From Seminavis robusta (Eukaryota > Bacillariophyta > Bacillariophyceae > Naviculales > Naviculaceae): 64,000 bases of DNA. Shown here one piece after another: positions 37,387-47,767 of this stretch. Location: positions 16,838-80,837 of the forward strand of contig CAICTM010000286.1 in the NCBI GenBank assembly GCA_903772945.1, in the 5' to 3' direction. Position 1 is the first letter of the stretch. Every line of letters starts with the position of its first letter. The position numbers and the translations under genes are program-made. The notes under the pieces are model-generated. The model had not been told where the DNA came from, made no database searches, and saw nothing but the letters and a program-made list of their open reading frames with translations.

Positions 37387-38906
37387 ATGGGCCCCATAAA
37401 TCAAACAACAGACAAGAACAACTCAACAAAAGCAACAATGCTAGACTCTTATCGCGTAGGCAATGCTGGAGCCATCAAACTCATTGGTACTCCTCATGAC
37501 CATGATGGTGAGTTTTCTCCGTGTCTTTGGCGAGGTAGTTCGCTGGATAACAGCGGCAATGCCTCGTCAAGTCATTGATTGACCAATGTCGATGACCATG
37601 ATGTTCCCAACGCCAGGTTCTCACTTGAAACTCCACTTGCTTTTTTGTCTTTCTTTCCGCAGTTCTTAGTGGCCGAGGAGGAGCCATCAATGCCCACAGT
37701 GGCAACCAACGCTTCCGAGAATGGGTCCGAGTGAGGAAGGAACGCTACAATCTCGCTCGGACAAAGGCAGAAAAGGCATCCGTTGCCAATGAGGTAATGG
37801 ACCTGGTAAAGTCGCTGAACCCACCAGGCCGTTTCCTGCAGAGAGACCAGTCATCCGTCATGGGTGGAACTGCATGGTGGGTCGAATGCGACGAAGTCAA
37901 AGCCATGGCCAAAACTTCTCAAGCACTTCGAGAAGGAGCACCCACCATTCGAGCGGCACACAAAGATGAACTACAAGATGCCAAGAAGAGAACACGAAGG
38001 AACAATAAGAAGAATACAAACCACACAACAGCACACCCGACTACTGCTGTGGGCAGTAAGCGCAGCCACCAAACCATGCAACAAAGCCAGCCACCAGTGG
38101 TTGTCCTATCGTTGCCCACAACTGCTGCGTCCGTGTCTCCCCCTCCTGTCACGCTGTCCGTGTCACCAAACACAGCCATTGAACAGCTAAGGGCCAATGT
38201 AGAGGCCGCCAGGCATGACAACAGCAACAATACGCCTCCAACAACAATGTCTTACATCCCAGCACTGGCATCTCCTCCGGCTGTTCCTCTGCCTGGGTCC
38301 TCTCCCTTCATTGTTCCTCCCATCAAGCGATCGCGCCTTTCGGAGATGCTCTACCTTCCCCCTTCCGAGCAGCCACCCCAACCGCACATTGTCAAGCCAG
38401 ATGACACTCCAGAGATTGCTCCCCTCCCATCCCCTCTTCCACTCAGTGCTATCCCTGACCTAGAGTTTGTCGAACGCTTCCCCATGCCAGCAATCCCCAA
38501 ACGCGAGTGCAGCATTCGCCGGACTAATTCGCTTGCCCTCAGTGATATTGGCAGTGGTGATAGCTGGGGTGAGATTGAATTCGTCAATCCATTTGAAGGA
38601 GATGACTCCAGCTTGCCTCCATTTTCGCCTTTCCCAGAGCGGGGTGGCTGTGGAAGCGGAAGGAGCAGCTTTGGCGAAACCAAGTCGGTAACATCCGAGC
38701 TCTCTGACTTGGCCGATGCCAACTGTCTTGCACCTGCAAGTGCCATGGCGGACAGTGAATTTGGAGAAGCCATGAAGGATGTCATTGATGCCGTTCACCC
38801 CGGTTTGGCATCGCCTGGAACCGATGAACCCATTCCAACTCATCTATACCCCTACACTCCTCGCACTGGAGTCAACGGTAGCAGCAACCCTCAACTCATT
38901 TGCTAA
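37387..38906 (+). CDS. DUF6824-domain protein (diatom-expanded family)
   Basis: Two exons: 37387-37507 and 37663-38906, joined in phase 1 (GATG | TTCTTAGTGG) across a 155-nt intron; 454 residues. Splicing creates HDHDVLSGRGGAINAHSGNQRFREWV, broken as D-V-L-S-G-R-G-G then N-x-x-S-G-N-x-R-F-R, followed by LARTKAEKASVANEVMDLV, NPPGRFLQRD and AKTSQALREG: the complete DUF6824 domain (about 40-140). The remaining ~300 residues are Pro/Ser/Thr-rich with a basic patch (KKRTRRNNKKN) that could be a nuclear signal. DUF6824 is found mainly in stramenopiles; a regulatory or DNA-binding role has been suggested but I cannot show it. The first ATG (37387) lies only four bases from the end of element 2; a second in-frame ATG at 37438 (MLDSYRVG) is an alternative start. 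Confidence 0.8.
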
Positions 38907-40146
38907 GCAAGCTACAGCACCGATTCGATTGAATTGAATTCCGAACAGCGTCAATGGCTACTAGACAAGCAAAAACAGCAAGCAAAAGCGCTGGCACGGG
39001 ACACTTATTTGTTTATACGTCATTTTGATCTTAGATATAGCGATGTTGACCACGTCAAATCATCTCTGGGAAAAGCTATCTGGATCACATTATCATCTTT
39101 TTTGTCGAAGCGGCTGGGCAGTCGGACAACAAAGTAATACCAACACACACACACAAATCATAAAGCAACAAGAATTATAGACGCATTTTGGCACTTTTAC
39201 ATTGTACTTCTATTTGTAGTCCTTCTACTAACCACCCAGTAGCCTATAGCTAGCCAGCTTGGTATCATTGGTCATCTGCCACCGGCAAACAACATTTATT
39301 TCAACTAACTGTGCTCAGCAGCTACCGTACGGTCCGTAGCTGTCTTCATAGAACTGGCATTGAGTGCTACTAACCAACCCAGTAGCTTGTATCATTGGTC
39401 ATCAGCCACCAGCAAGCAACAGTTCAACTGTGCTCAGCAGCTAACGGTATCCGTAGCTGTTTGAATAGAGCTGGCATTGAGTGGGTAGTGCGAAACGAAG
39501 AGTGTCTAACCAGGCAATTGGCACGTTCATGGAGTTCGGCTGGTTGTCGGAGCAGGACCAGCGTTAGAATTGATCCGAGCAATGCGAGTAAGTGACCGGA
39601 ACCTTCGGATGTCCGATGATGGATAGCTCCCACGAAAAATCACTTCCATCTTCCGTGAGATTCGTATGATAGTAAAATGTTGTTCCAACCCACCGTAGCT
39701 AGCAAGACCAACTTGGAAGAGCCCTGGAAGCTCTTCTGAAACTCCTGCAACGGCAGGAAGATTCTTATCGTGCCTGTGCTCTACAACTGAACGTTTTAGA
39801 TAGATAGCTAGTAGGCTCCGACGCAATTACTCTTGGCAACTGCATAGATCGGTCTGCTGACATTCGAGAAAGACCAACACGGAGAGCTGTGGAAGCCCTG
39901 ACGAGAAACCATCAGGCACAAGTCAGGAAGACTCTTTCCTGCCTGGGCTCTACCTACAACTAACTGTACTACCTAGCTAGCTAGTAACAATCTCCATCAC
40001 GCCCCGGGCTTCGTGCCCAGGCAGTACCAATACTCGTATTGGATGTTCTACCAACCAGGGCTCAGGAAGCTTTGTGCAATCGCTGTTTATCCAAAGATTT
40101 GCTTGGACTTGCCAGTGCATGAGTCTATTGTCGTTTATCCTTACGT
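38907..40146. other. Convergent intergenic region with a tandem duplication
   Basis: About 1.2 kb between 3' ends. It contains a duplicated segment (39261-39483) and several CTAGCTAG tracts. No gene seen. Confidence 0.55.
39261..39483. repeat. 127-bp-offset direct duplication
   Basis: 39261-39365 and 39388-39483 share TATCATTGGTCATC, GCCACC.GCAA, CAACTGTGCTCAGCAGCTA, CCGTAGCTGT and GGCATTGAGTG in order, with about 85-90 percent identity by eye. Non-coding. Confidence 0.8.
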
Positions 40147-41821
40147 TCAAGCCTCCAACACTCTTACAATGGTCTGTTTGGTGCTCAAGCTAAAGGCGAG
40201 ATATTCGTACTTCCAACCGAATCGCTTGCAACACTCTCTCCAAGCTCGGAACTCATCTTGTCGCCAAGATGGATGACAAATGTATTCATCAAAGATCAGT
40301 ATAGTACCGGGGACAATGCGTCTCGACATGCCTTCCAAGATATCCAGTGTCGAGCTGTACAAATCGCAGTCAATGTTTGCGTAGGCCAGTACTGCATCGG
40401 GATCCACATAATCGCTTTGCAAAAAGGGCACAATGGTGTCACTGAAGAGACCCTGATGAAAGAACACGTTTCCTTCGATTTTGGGAATAACGCCACCTGT
40501 AGAGTAGGCTCCTTTGGGTTCATTTCCCCAAGCCTGAGGCAATCCAGTGAATGTATCAAAGCCATGAATGGTGACATCTAGTGGCAATAGTTCTTGTGTC
40601 ATGCGGATGCTTCGACCAGATCCAACGCCAAACTCACAGACTAGACCTCCCTCTTTGATAAGTGGCATTGCAGCCTGTAGCGCAATCTTGAGCATATCGT
40701 AGGTTCCTCTTTGGACATTGAGTTCTTCGTCTGGAATCTGTCAAGTGATGGTCCATGCATCATATTGAGGAAACAACGAATTTGAAAAGGTTGCTCCACT
40801 TGCTGGCCCACTTCTGGTGTGACTTACCTTTCTTGTATGCCAACGAACATAGCTGTTTCGTTTCAAATGAGGTAGAGTGTATTCTTTTGGTGAGATACAG
40901 ATGCACACCAACAATCCAATTGAGCTTCTAGCTATTAATAGAAGACTTACCCCCAACTATCGAGCTTGCAAGAGATACTAAATAATACAGAAGTAGTAGA
41001 AACATAGAAAGAAAAAGAGGATTGAGAATTGTTGTTGAATCCAATGTTGCAGGTTTGACTAGTGCAGCCAGTGCTGATACGTACTGTGATTCCGACCGTC
41101 TAATCTGTTCAAAGATGGGTTCTGCTTCATCGGTTCTTCCCAAACGATCCAACACCACAGCCATGTTGAACTGAGTTTTCTTCAAAGAAGGATCCAACTG
41201 ACTAGCTTTTTGATATGCTTCTAGTGCAGGTTCAAGATTCTGTCCTCCCCCCGAACCTTCCAAGGCCACTGCGAATCCCTCATAACTAAAGGGCGAGGGC
41301 ACGGAATCAATTTGCGAGGCTTCCTTGTAGAGTCTGACGGCGGCATTGGCATCTCCCAGTGCATCCAGATTGAGGAATCCCAATCGAATACAAAGATAGG
41401 CCAACACGGCGGGACAATCTTCTGTAAGCAGAGCCGTGACATGGGCGAAATCTTCTTCGGAATCCAAAAAGCACTGGTAGAGAGTGGCCGCTTCGTGAAG
41501 AGCCGCTGATGCCGCACGGGCTTGTCCACTGCGTTCCAATTCAATGCCCAAACGCAATGATCGATCAGCTTCTCCAATTAGAGTATTCCACGCCACATCG
41601 CCACAAATGAGCTCGTAAGCCAATGAGCTGGATTCTTCCCTTGTAGTGGCGCTGATGGCAGAGAACAGGGCAGATTTTTTGGATAAGGATTGTTGGGCAG
41701 GCTTCAATACAAAAGCTGCAGTGGACGAAACAAGGCCAGCCACAATGGATAATATTCTAATTGCAGATCCGAGGGGGAGATGAATGTGCCTCATCTTATT
41801 ATTGACAGCCATCAAATCCAA
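40147..41821 (-). CDS. Plastid-targeted TPR plus TylF/MycF-type methyltransferase fusion
   Basis: Three exons: 41821-40951, 40883-40828 (56 nt) and 40737-40147; introns 67 and 90 nt, phases 1 and 0; 505 residues. The N-terminus has a hydrophobic signal (AIRILSIVAGLVSSTAA) followed by F (STAAF), which matches the diatom plastid presequence logic (signal peptide plus ASAF-like cleavage). Then a TPR/SEL-like helical region (about 60-260: LYKEASQIDSVP, LEAYQKASQLDPSLKKTQFN, LDRLGRTDEAEPIF), a hydrophobic helix (about 272-290) and a TylF-type SAM methyltransferase (about 315-505: CEFGVGSGRS as motif I, GFDTFTGLP, NIDCDLYSSTLD metal/acceptor block, IVPGTILIFDEY). TylF-type enzymes are Mg-dependent O-methyltransferases. 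The small middle exon keeps the frame open with YTLPHLKRNSYVRW, supporting one gene rather than two. The substrate is unknown. Confidence 0.78.
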
Positions 41822-42442
41822 GCAAATAATATATCACAAGAGGCAACAAGAATTGAGGGCGAGGGGGGATGGGGGGATCAGATCGATCTTTGCAATCCTG
41901 TGGGAGAGGTCGCAATGGCATGATGGCTCTGTGCGTCACATTTATTCCTAACCTTACGAGTGATGGCTATTTTAGTCCCGCAAAATAACGGCTTTGCTTT
42001 TGGCCTGGTCGGCTCTCTCTTTTTTGGTGCTTTTTCAAGTGATTTGACAATGGTGCATTATTTCTTGGGCAGCCGATGGACAGAGCGGTAGTGTCCGCTG
42101 CATGTTTGTGCTCTCTTGTGAACTAACATAAGCCGCCCCTAGCTAGCTGTCATCGCTCGCAAAGAGTTCGCTAGTACAGAAACAGAAGGAACCGGTCCAA
42201 TCTGCTTTGCTGGACAGTATTCCCTGCAATCCTCGACGTTTGGCACTGGTGAATTCCAAGTGATATTAATAGTCGAATTCACACCTCGCAGACAATCCAA
42301 CACACTCCCCGACCAACCACAACAATCCAACTACCTCTGGGCAACGGGGGACTTGATATACATCCGTGTTGACTGCTGCGTTCTCGTGGGCAATCGACGG
42401 TGGATGTACCAATTTTGAATTTCGTCACATCAATCAATCGCA
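41822..42442. promoter_or_regulatory. Divergent intergenic region
   Basis: About 620 bases between divergently transcribed start codons; both promoters must lie here. No strong motif recognised. Confidence 0.4.
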
Positions 42443-43695
42443 ATGCCGCCACCCCGAAATGAAACACCGAGAAGGAAGAATGGCTTCAGCTATCCCTACA
42501 CAGGAGCCCAAATCTCAACATGGTTTGCTCTGCCCACGCTGATAGTCGAATTCGTGCTGGTGGTGGCTCCTGTACTGCCATTGGAGGCCGCTATTCCGTG
42601 CACCATCGTCTTTGGCTTGACCGCTACTCTGGCGGCCTACTATGCTGCCATGGCACAGATGATTGATCCCATGGACGACTATCTGGCGAAGCATCTCAAG
42701 AGAAAGGAAAGTGGTGAACCGGAAGAGGACAATGGATTTGCTGGATGTCTGGGAGCACCGGGTGACGCTTGTGAGCCATTGAAGCATTGTTGGATATGTG
42801 AAACACAAGTGGCAGAACATGCCATGCATTGCAAATTCTGTAACAAGTGTGTTGGCAAATTTGATCACCATTGCATGTGTAAGTAACAACTACAATCAAC
42901 AAGAAAGAGACTGTGGGGGTACTGCATTCTGTTTTCGCTCTCACCCAAAGAAATTTTGCATGGCTCTTTTTTCATTTGAAACTTTCACACAAAAATGTGA
43001 AATGATGCACCAATCCACTCTACTATATTTGTACAAATTTGCATTCCGAAAACCCACACACCTTTATACGATCAGGGCTCAACACATGTGTGGGAAAAGC
43101 CAACTACCATTACTTCCTCATGACCATGATATTCATCACAGCAATGCTAATTGTCCATTCCTCGATACAAGTGGCTCTGATAATCGATATTTTCTTGGGA
43201 GGATCCTCTCAAGACAGAGCCGATGAATGGTTTGATACCAATTCCCACAAAGTCCTTGTTGGTATCTACATTGGATTTGTGGTATTTGACGCAGTTGCAT
43301 TATCATTGCTTCTGCAGCTGTTGCATTTCCACTGGATATTGAGCAAGGAGGGCTTGACAACCTACAGATACATTGTTCGAGAGACACAACGAAAACGAGA
43401 AAGGACCAACAAAGAAGAAGCACGGAAAAACCAACGAATGGTTGCCATGGGAAAAGCCAACGATGAAGGCAACACATTGTTGGCACTTCGACTGCGCTAC
43501 GGAGAAAGTTGCAAATGTTGTGATCCACTACCACCAATGGAGGAAGAAAAGAAGGAGGAAGAGCGGTCGTATACTCCTGTGAATCAACGTTCTTCTAATG
43601 GTGATCATGGCGATACCAATGGTAATGGCGAGCATGCAAATGGTGAAGGCGATGGGGTTACCTTTGTCAATGCGTCAGCCACGAAAGATGCATAG
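42443..43695 (+). CDS. DHHC-type protein S-acyltransferase (palmitoyltransferase)
   Basis: Two exons: 42443-42878 and 43076-43695 across a 197-nt intron in phase 1, giving 351 residues. The intron falls inside the catalytic motif: FDHHCM (C144 the acyl-accepting Cys) then TGG (Trp) is rebuilt by splicing, giving DHHCMWLNTCVGKANY. The cysteine-rich zinc scaffold is complete (HCWICETQVAEHAMHCKFCNKCVGKFDHHC in pieces). Two hydrophobic helices precede the DHHC domain (about 27-45 and 50-68) and two follow (FLMTMIFITAMLIVHSSIQVAL and VGIYIGFVVFDAVALSLLLQLL). The C-terminal tail is charged and repetitive (NGDHGDTNGNGEHANG). Family role: membrane-bound palmitoylation of cytosolic-facing cysteines, usually at Golgi or plasma membrane. 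Confidence 0.92.
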
Positions 43696-44076
43696 CGTTT
43701 CTTTTCATATTCTATCTAACGCAGAAGAGTTGTACATTACTATGTATTTGTATTTGTTTTAGGATAGGTTTCCTCCAACGAAACTGATGATTGTTCACCA
43801 AGCTGAGTGCCGTTCACAACATTCCATGATTTCTCCAATCAGTCAGTTTGCAGACTCAACTTGCTACAACTGATGTTCAGGTCATTCTTGGATCCTGGTC
43901 TTGCGCTTTGAGCAATGAAGTAGCCGCTTATTTGCACAACACTCCTGTGCCACTCTACAATGCTGGCTGGTTGCCCTTATTCGATTGATTCAGTGGATCC
44001 CTCGGCTCCAATACCGGTAGCCTCCTCTACTAGCTAGTATCACCAGTCCCCGCTGAATCAAGGCATCATCAAATTC

Positions 44077-44556
44077 CGCTCCAGGAGCGTTCCTCAATCG
44101 TGCATGTCCTTTAAATCCGTCCCTAATTTTAGGGTCGGTTTGGGGAAACTCGACCCTAAATCCGACTGATTTAGGGTCGGTTTCGAAACCCGACCCTAAA
44201 TCGAAACCCGTCCCTAAATTAGGGACGTTTTTTCAGAAACCGTCCCTATTTTTCAGAAACCGTCCCTATTTTTAGGGTCGGTTTTCAAACCCAACCCTAA
44301 TATTGGTGCGTTTTCAATGTATTTACCACTCAGTCCCGCTTCCATTTAGGGAGGTTTTTCAAACCCGACCCTAAATCGAAACCCGTCCCTAAATTAGGGA
44401 CGTTTTTTCAGAAACCGTCCCTATTTTTCAGAAACCGTCCCTATTTTTAGGGACGGTTTTCAAACCCGACCCTAAAGGGAACCCGTCCCTAAATCCGTCC
44501 CAAATAATAGGGTCGGTTTTCGTTAAGACATGCACGATTGAGGAACGCTCCAGAGC
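44077..44556. mobile_element. TIR-bounded element filled with AGGGACGGTT repeats (element 3)
   Basis: Perfect 25-bp inverted ends at 44084-44108 and 44527-44551 (starting GGAGCGTTCC and ending GTGCATGTC); a possible ATTC flanks both sides (44073-44076, 44557-44560). The interior is made of TTTAGGGTCGGTTT, ACCGTCCCTATTTTTCAG and AAACCCGACCCTAAATC units, including the palindrome GTCCCTAAATTAGGGAC twice. An internal block is directly duplicated with a 175-bp offset (44180-44300 and 44355-44475). No coding potential. Confidence 0.8.
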
Positions 44557-44999
44557 ATTCTTTGTTGTACCGGTACCGGTAACTTCCAGGATCTTTGCTT
44601 GGTGGTTTCGGAGGCATCAATAGACTATGTCATCCATGTGATGCGCTCGAGTTGCCATCAATAATAATTACCTCGGCAGTCTATCTGCCTGAGCTACCCC
44701 TTTTTTGGTATTTCCTATATCCTATATCCTATTTCGTCTCCGTAGAGACGACGCTCCTTTTGGTTACCCCCTCAGTAGCACTCTGGAATCGATTTGCCGG
44801 CGTTTACTGTGTAAAATAGTGTACCCGCACTTCAGAACGGTCATGTGTATCGTTAAGTAACAGGTTCTCTTCGAAAGATTTAGATCAATTCGTGGATAAA
44901 AAGAACCCTTGAAGTTACTAAGGTTAAGGATAAATAGTACCGGTACTCGTAGTGAGGTATCTCTGCTGCCGCTTCCAGGCTTCGAGTCCACTATTGAAG

Positions 45000-45238
45000 G
45001 CGCAGCAGTGACTTCTCTCCCTCATTGAATTCCTATGGTAAACAGGAGGTAAATCCAAGCTTGGCCGACAACAATGGTGAGTGCTTTATCCAATCGGCCT
45101 CAGTTGAATCGATCGATCGATCGAACGACATGAGGTAAGCCAATTATCAAGAGTGTTAATTGAAGGTACAGCGCTGACTTCTCTCCCTCATTGGATTTCT
45201 ATGGTATTCAGGAGAGAATTCCAAGCTCGGCCGTCAAC
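45000..45238. repeat. 166-bp-offset direct duplication
   Basis: Two copies (45000-45072, 45166-45238) of a segment with GACTTCTCTCCCTCATTG, TATGGTA..CAGGAG and TCCAAGCT.GGCCG.CAAC. Each is followed by GGTGAGT. Non-coding as far as I can see. Confidence 0.8.
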
Positions 45239-45784
45239 AGGTGAGTTGTTTTAATCGGTCGCACCTCTATTATCCAAGCCTCACTCAAGCCGACCGTCTC
45301 CGGCGCAGATTCAAAAGCCATCCCCATTGAAATTGTACCATTTTGGGATGGCAGTCAGTTCTCGGCCCATGACGGCCAAGTTGGTGCAATTTGAAAAACA
45401 ATGGTAAGTCTCCGGTCGTCTGCAGTTGAGCACAGAAAACAAAACTCATATCTATTTGTTGTTTTCTCTGCTGTACTGCTGACGGCCGATGAATTACCAT
45501 TGTCGCGGTCCAACGAACGATTGATCGCTCCGAGTAACACGAGGAAGAAGAGGCTACCGCTACGGAGGTATGTGTACAGAGGAAACTGTTAACTCCAGCC
45601 CTGCCAACAGCATGAACGGATCGTCGTCGACTCATTGAAAGGGAACAGGAGCAAGGCTAGCTACTCGACAACACACAAGAGAGTGGATCCTCCTACCGGA
45701 TTCATCGCTTCTTGTTATTTCCTACTGTTTTGGTGGTGATTCCTGTGTCGGTACCCATTTTCCTGTATGCGCAAATCAAGTGCT

Positions 45785-46600
45785 GTTGCCACTAGCTATA
45801 CGGCAGCTGGCTACAATGGCTGGATTGACAATATTCCATTGTGCGTGTATTCGTCATAAGGATCAAATGCGAGGTAACCGAGCGCAGCGAGCAAAGTCGA
45901 ACCTGCGTGTGTTCGGTACTGTTGCCACTGTCACCGATCCATGCACTCAACGATAGCTGGCTACGATGGCTGGATTGACAATGTTCGGTTGTGCATGTAT
46001 TCGTCATAAGGATCCAATGCAAGGTACCGGTAACGGAGTGTAGCCAGTAAAGCGGAACCTGTGTGTTCGGTACTGTTGCCACTGTCACGGATCGATGAAC
46101 TCTACGGTAGCTAGCTACAATGGCTGGATTGACAATATTTGGTTGTACATGTATTCGTCATAAGGATTCAATGCAAGGTACCAGTAACGGAGTGTAGCCA
46201 GTAAAGCGGAACCTGTGTGTTCGGTACTGTTGACACTGTCACCGATTGATGTAACTCTGCGGTAACTGGCTACAATGGCTGAATTGACAATGTTCGGTTG
46301 TACATGTATTCGTCATAAGGATCCAATGCGAGGTACTAGTAACGGAGCGTAGCGAGCAAAGCCGAAGCTGAGTGTGTTCGGTACTGTTGCCATGTAACTA
46401 TACGGTAGCTAGCTACAATGGCTGGATTGACAATATTCGGTTGTACATGATGTATTCGTCATAAGGATCCAATTCGAGGTACCAGGTACCAGTAACGGAG
46501 TGTAGCGAGCATAGTCGAAGCTGAGTGTGTTCGGTACTGTTGCCACTGTCGCCGATGAAACTATAGGGTAGCCGGCTATACAATGGCTGGTGCACTACGC
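45785..46600. repeat. Tandem satellite, unit about 143-161 bp, five full copies and a partial sixth
   Basis: CTACAATGGCTGG marks units at 45811, 45961, 46115, 46270, 46413 and about 46578. Each unit carries GATTGACAAT, then ATGTATTCGTCATAAGGAT, then CAATGC.AGGTA, then a GTGTTCGGTACTGTTGCCAC block. Units differ by substitutions and small indels; most contain an ACCGGTAAC or GGTACC palindrome. Confidence 0.9.
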
Positions 46601-46723
46601 TAAAAGCTAGTGTAAAGATCTTTCGAGTGTTTTGAGTTTGAGAGAATGAAAGTTATGAGAGAGATTAGAAAGCTATGAAAACTAATCAACGAGAGAGATC
46701 ACCTTCAAAGGATCGTAGATCTG

Positions 46724-46739
46724 GTCTCCCGCGGGAGAC
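46724..46739. repeat. Perfect 16-bp palindrome
   Basis: GTCTCCCGCGGGAGAC is its own reverse complement. Isolated, in non-coding DNA just after the satellite. Confidence 0.85.
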
Positions 46740-47301
46740 TATAAAGTGTGATAGAGTAGGTTGCGGTAGTAATCCTACGTATCTCCATGATCCTAAAACG
46801 GAACGCGTAGAAGATTCGTCTAGCATGGATCTAGTAGCGTGGAAGTACTCCACGCTGGCTAAATATCTAGAGCGATGTTTCATCATCAACCTAGTATGAC
46901 TAGAGCGGTCATTGAGAACCCTGTCTCAAATGACTATTCACGAGAGACTCAGTCATGAGTCGAACTCAAACCCTATCTAGGATCGAGTCGCGAATAAGGC
47001 TAAGAGCCGTGTATTGCACTGGATTGACATCCGGTTGTAACTGTTGGTTGATGCAAATGGATACAGGAGACGAGCGCTGAAAAAAACCGAATTTCCTATT
47101 TCCTATTTCCTGTTCCGGTGAAGCCAAAATATAGGGATAGAGATAGTCATAAGCCAACAAAACTGGAAATTGATGGTTCTACAAATTTAGGGGTAGGAAT
47201 AAATCATGATCATTCAAGGATAGTGCACTCAACACAATAAGCCAGCAGAAGCTACAAAAGTTACAGGTACGGGAGTGACAGCTGTAAAATTATGGTTAGC
47301 G

Positions 47302-47419
47302 GGCGGTAACACACGACGAAGTCGGGTGTTGTCGCCAGGGCTAGCTTCAATAAAAAAGAAGGTTATAACGAGGGAATGATACCGGGCGGCAACACACGAC
47401 GAAGTCGGGTGTTGTCGCC
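47302..47419. repeat. Two copies of a 16-bp-stem hairpin, 83 bp apart
   Basis: Copy 1 (47302-47336) and copy 2 (47385-47419) each read GGCGG(T/C)AACACACGAC, a GAA loop, then GTCGGGTGTTGTCGCC. The arms pair over 16 positions with one mismatch and one or two wobble pairs. Both are followed by AGGGCTA, and about 48 bases separate the copies. Confidence 0.85.
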
Positions 47420-47767
47420 AGGGCTACCTTGAAAGAAGGGTGCAATCTCAAACATGATTCTCTTTCTTCTATTTGTCTTTCTGTCGAGGTATCGCAGTTC
47501 CCGCTGACTTAAATTGTGGTGGAGTTTTGGGTGACGGAGTACAGTCGTACGGTACCTGGTACCTTCCCAATCTGTTTTGCTATTATAGCTCTGCTGGCTA
47601 CAAAGTGTCACAAAGATCTTTTTTTTTGCATCCTGTATCAACAGTCAGTCTCAACCGAAGCAGTGGAGGACACATCCCAACGATCCTGATAAGGTAGCAA
47701 TTGAAATTGTCATCCAGCACAGTGGCAACCACGTTGTTAGTACCGTACTCAAAGAAATATCCTGGCC

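Larger units (their letters stand above)
43696..47767. other. Long repeat-rich intergenic region
   Basis: About 4 kb without a gene. From left to right: element 3 (44077-44556), a direct duplication (45000-45238), a six-unit satellite (45785-46600), a 16-bp palindrome (46724-46739) and a hairpin repeat pair (47302-47419). Small ORFs here are not convincing. Confidence 0.65.

Noticed and set aside
46600-47270. Possible degenerate LTR retrotransposon next to the satellite
   Set aside because: No paired LTRs, no reverse transcriptase or integrase motifs and no primer-binding site that I could identify.
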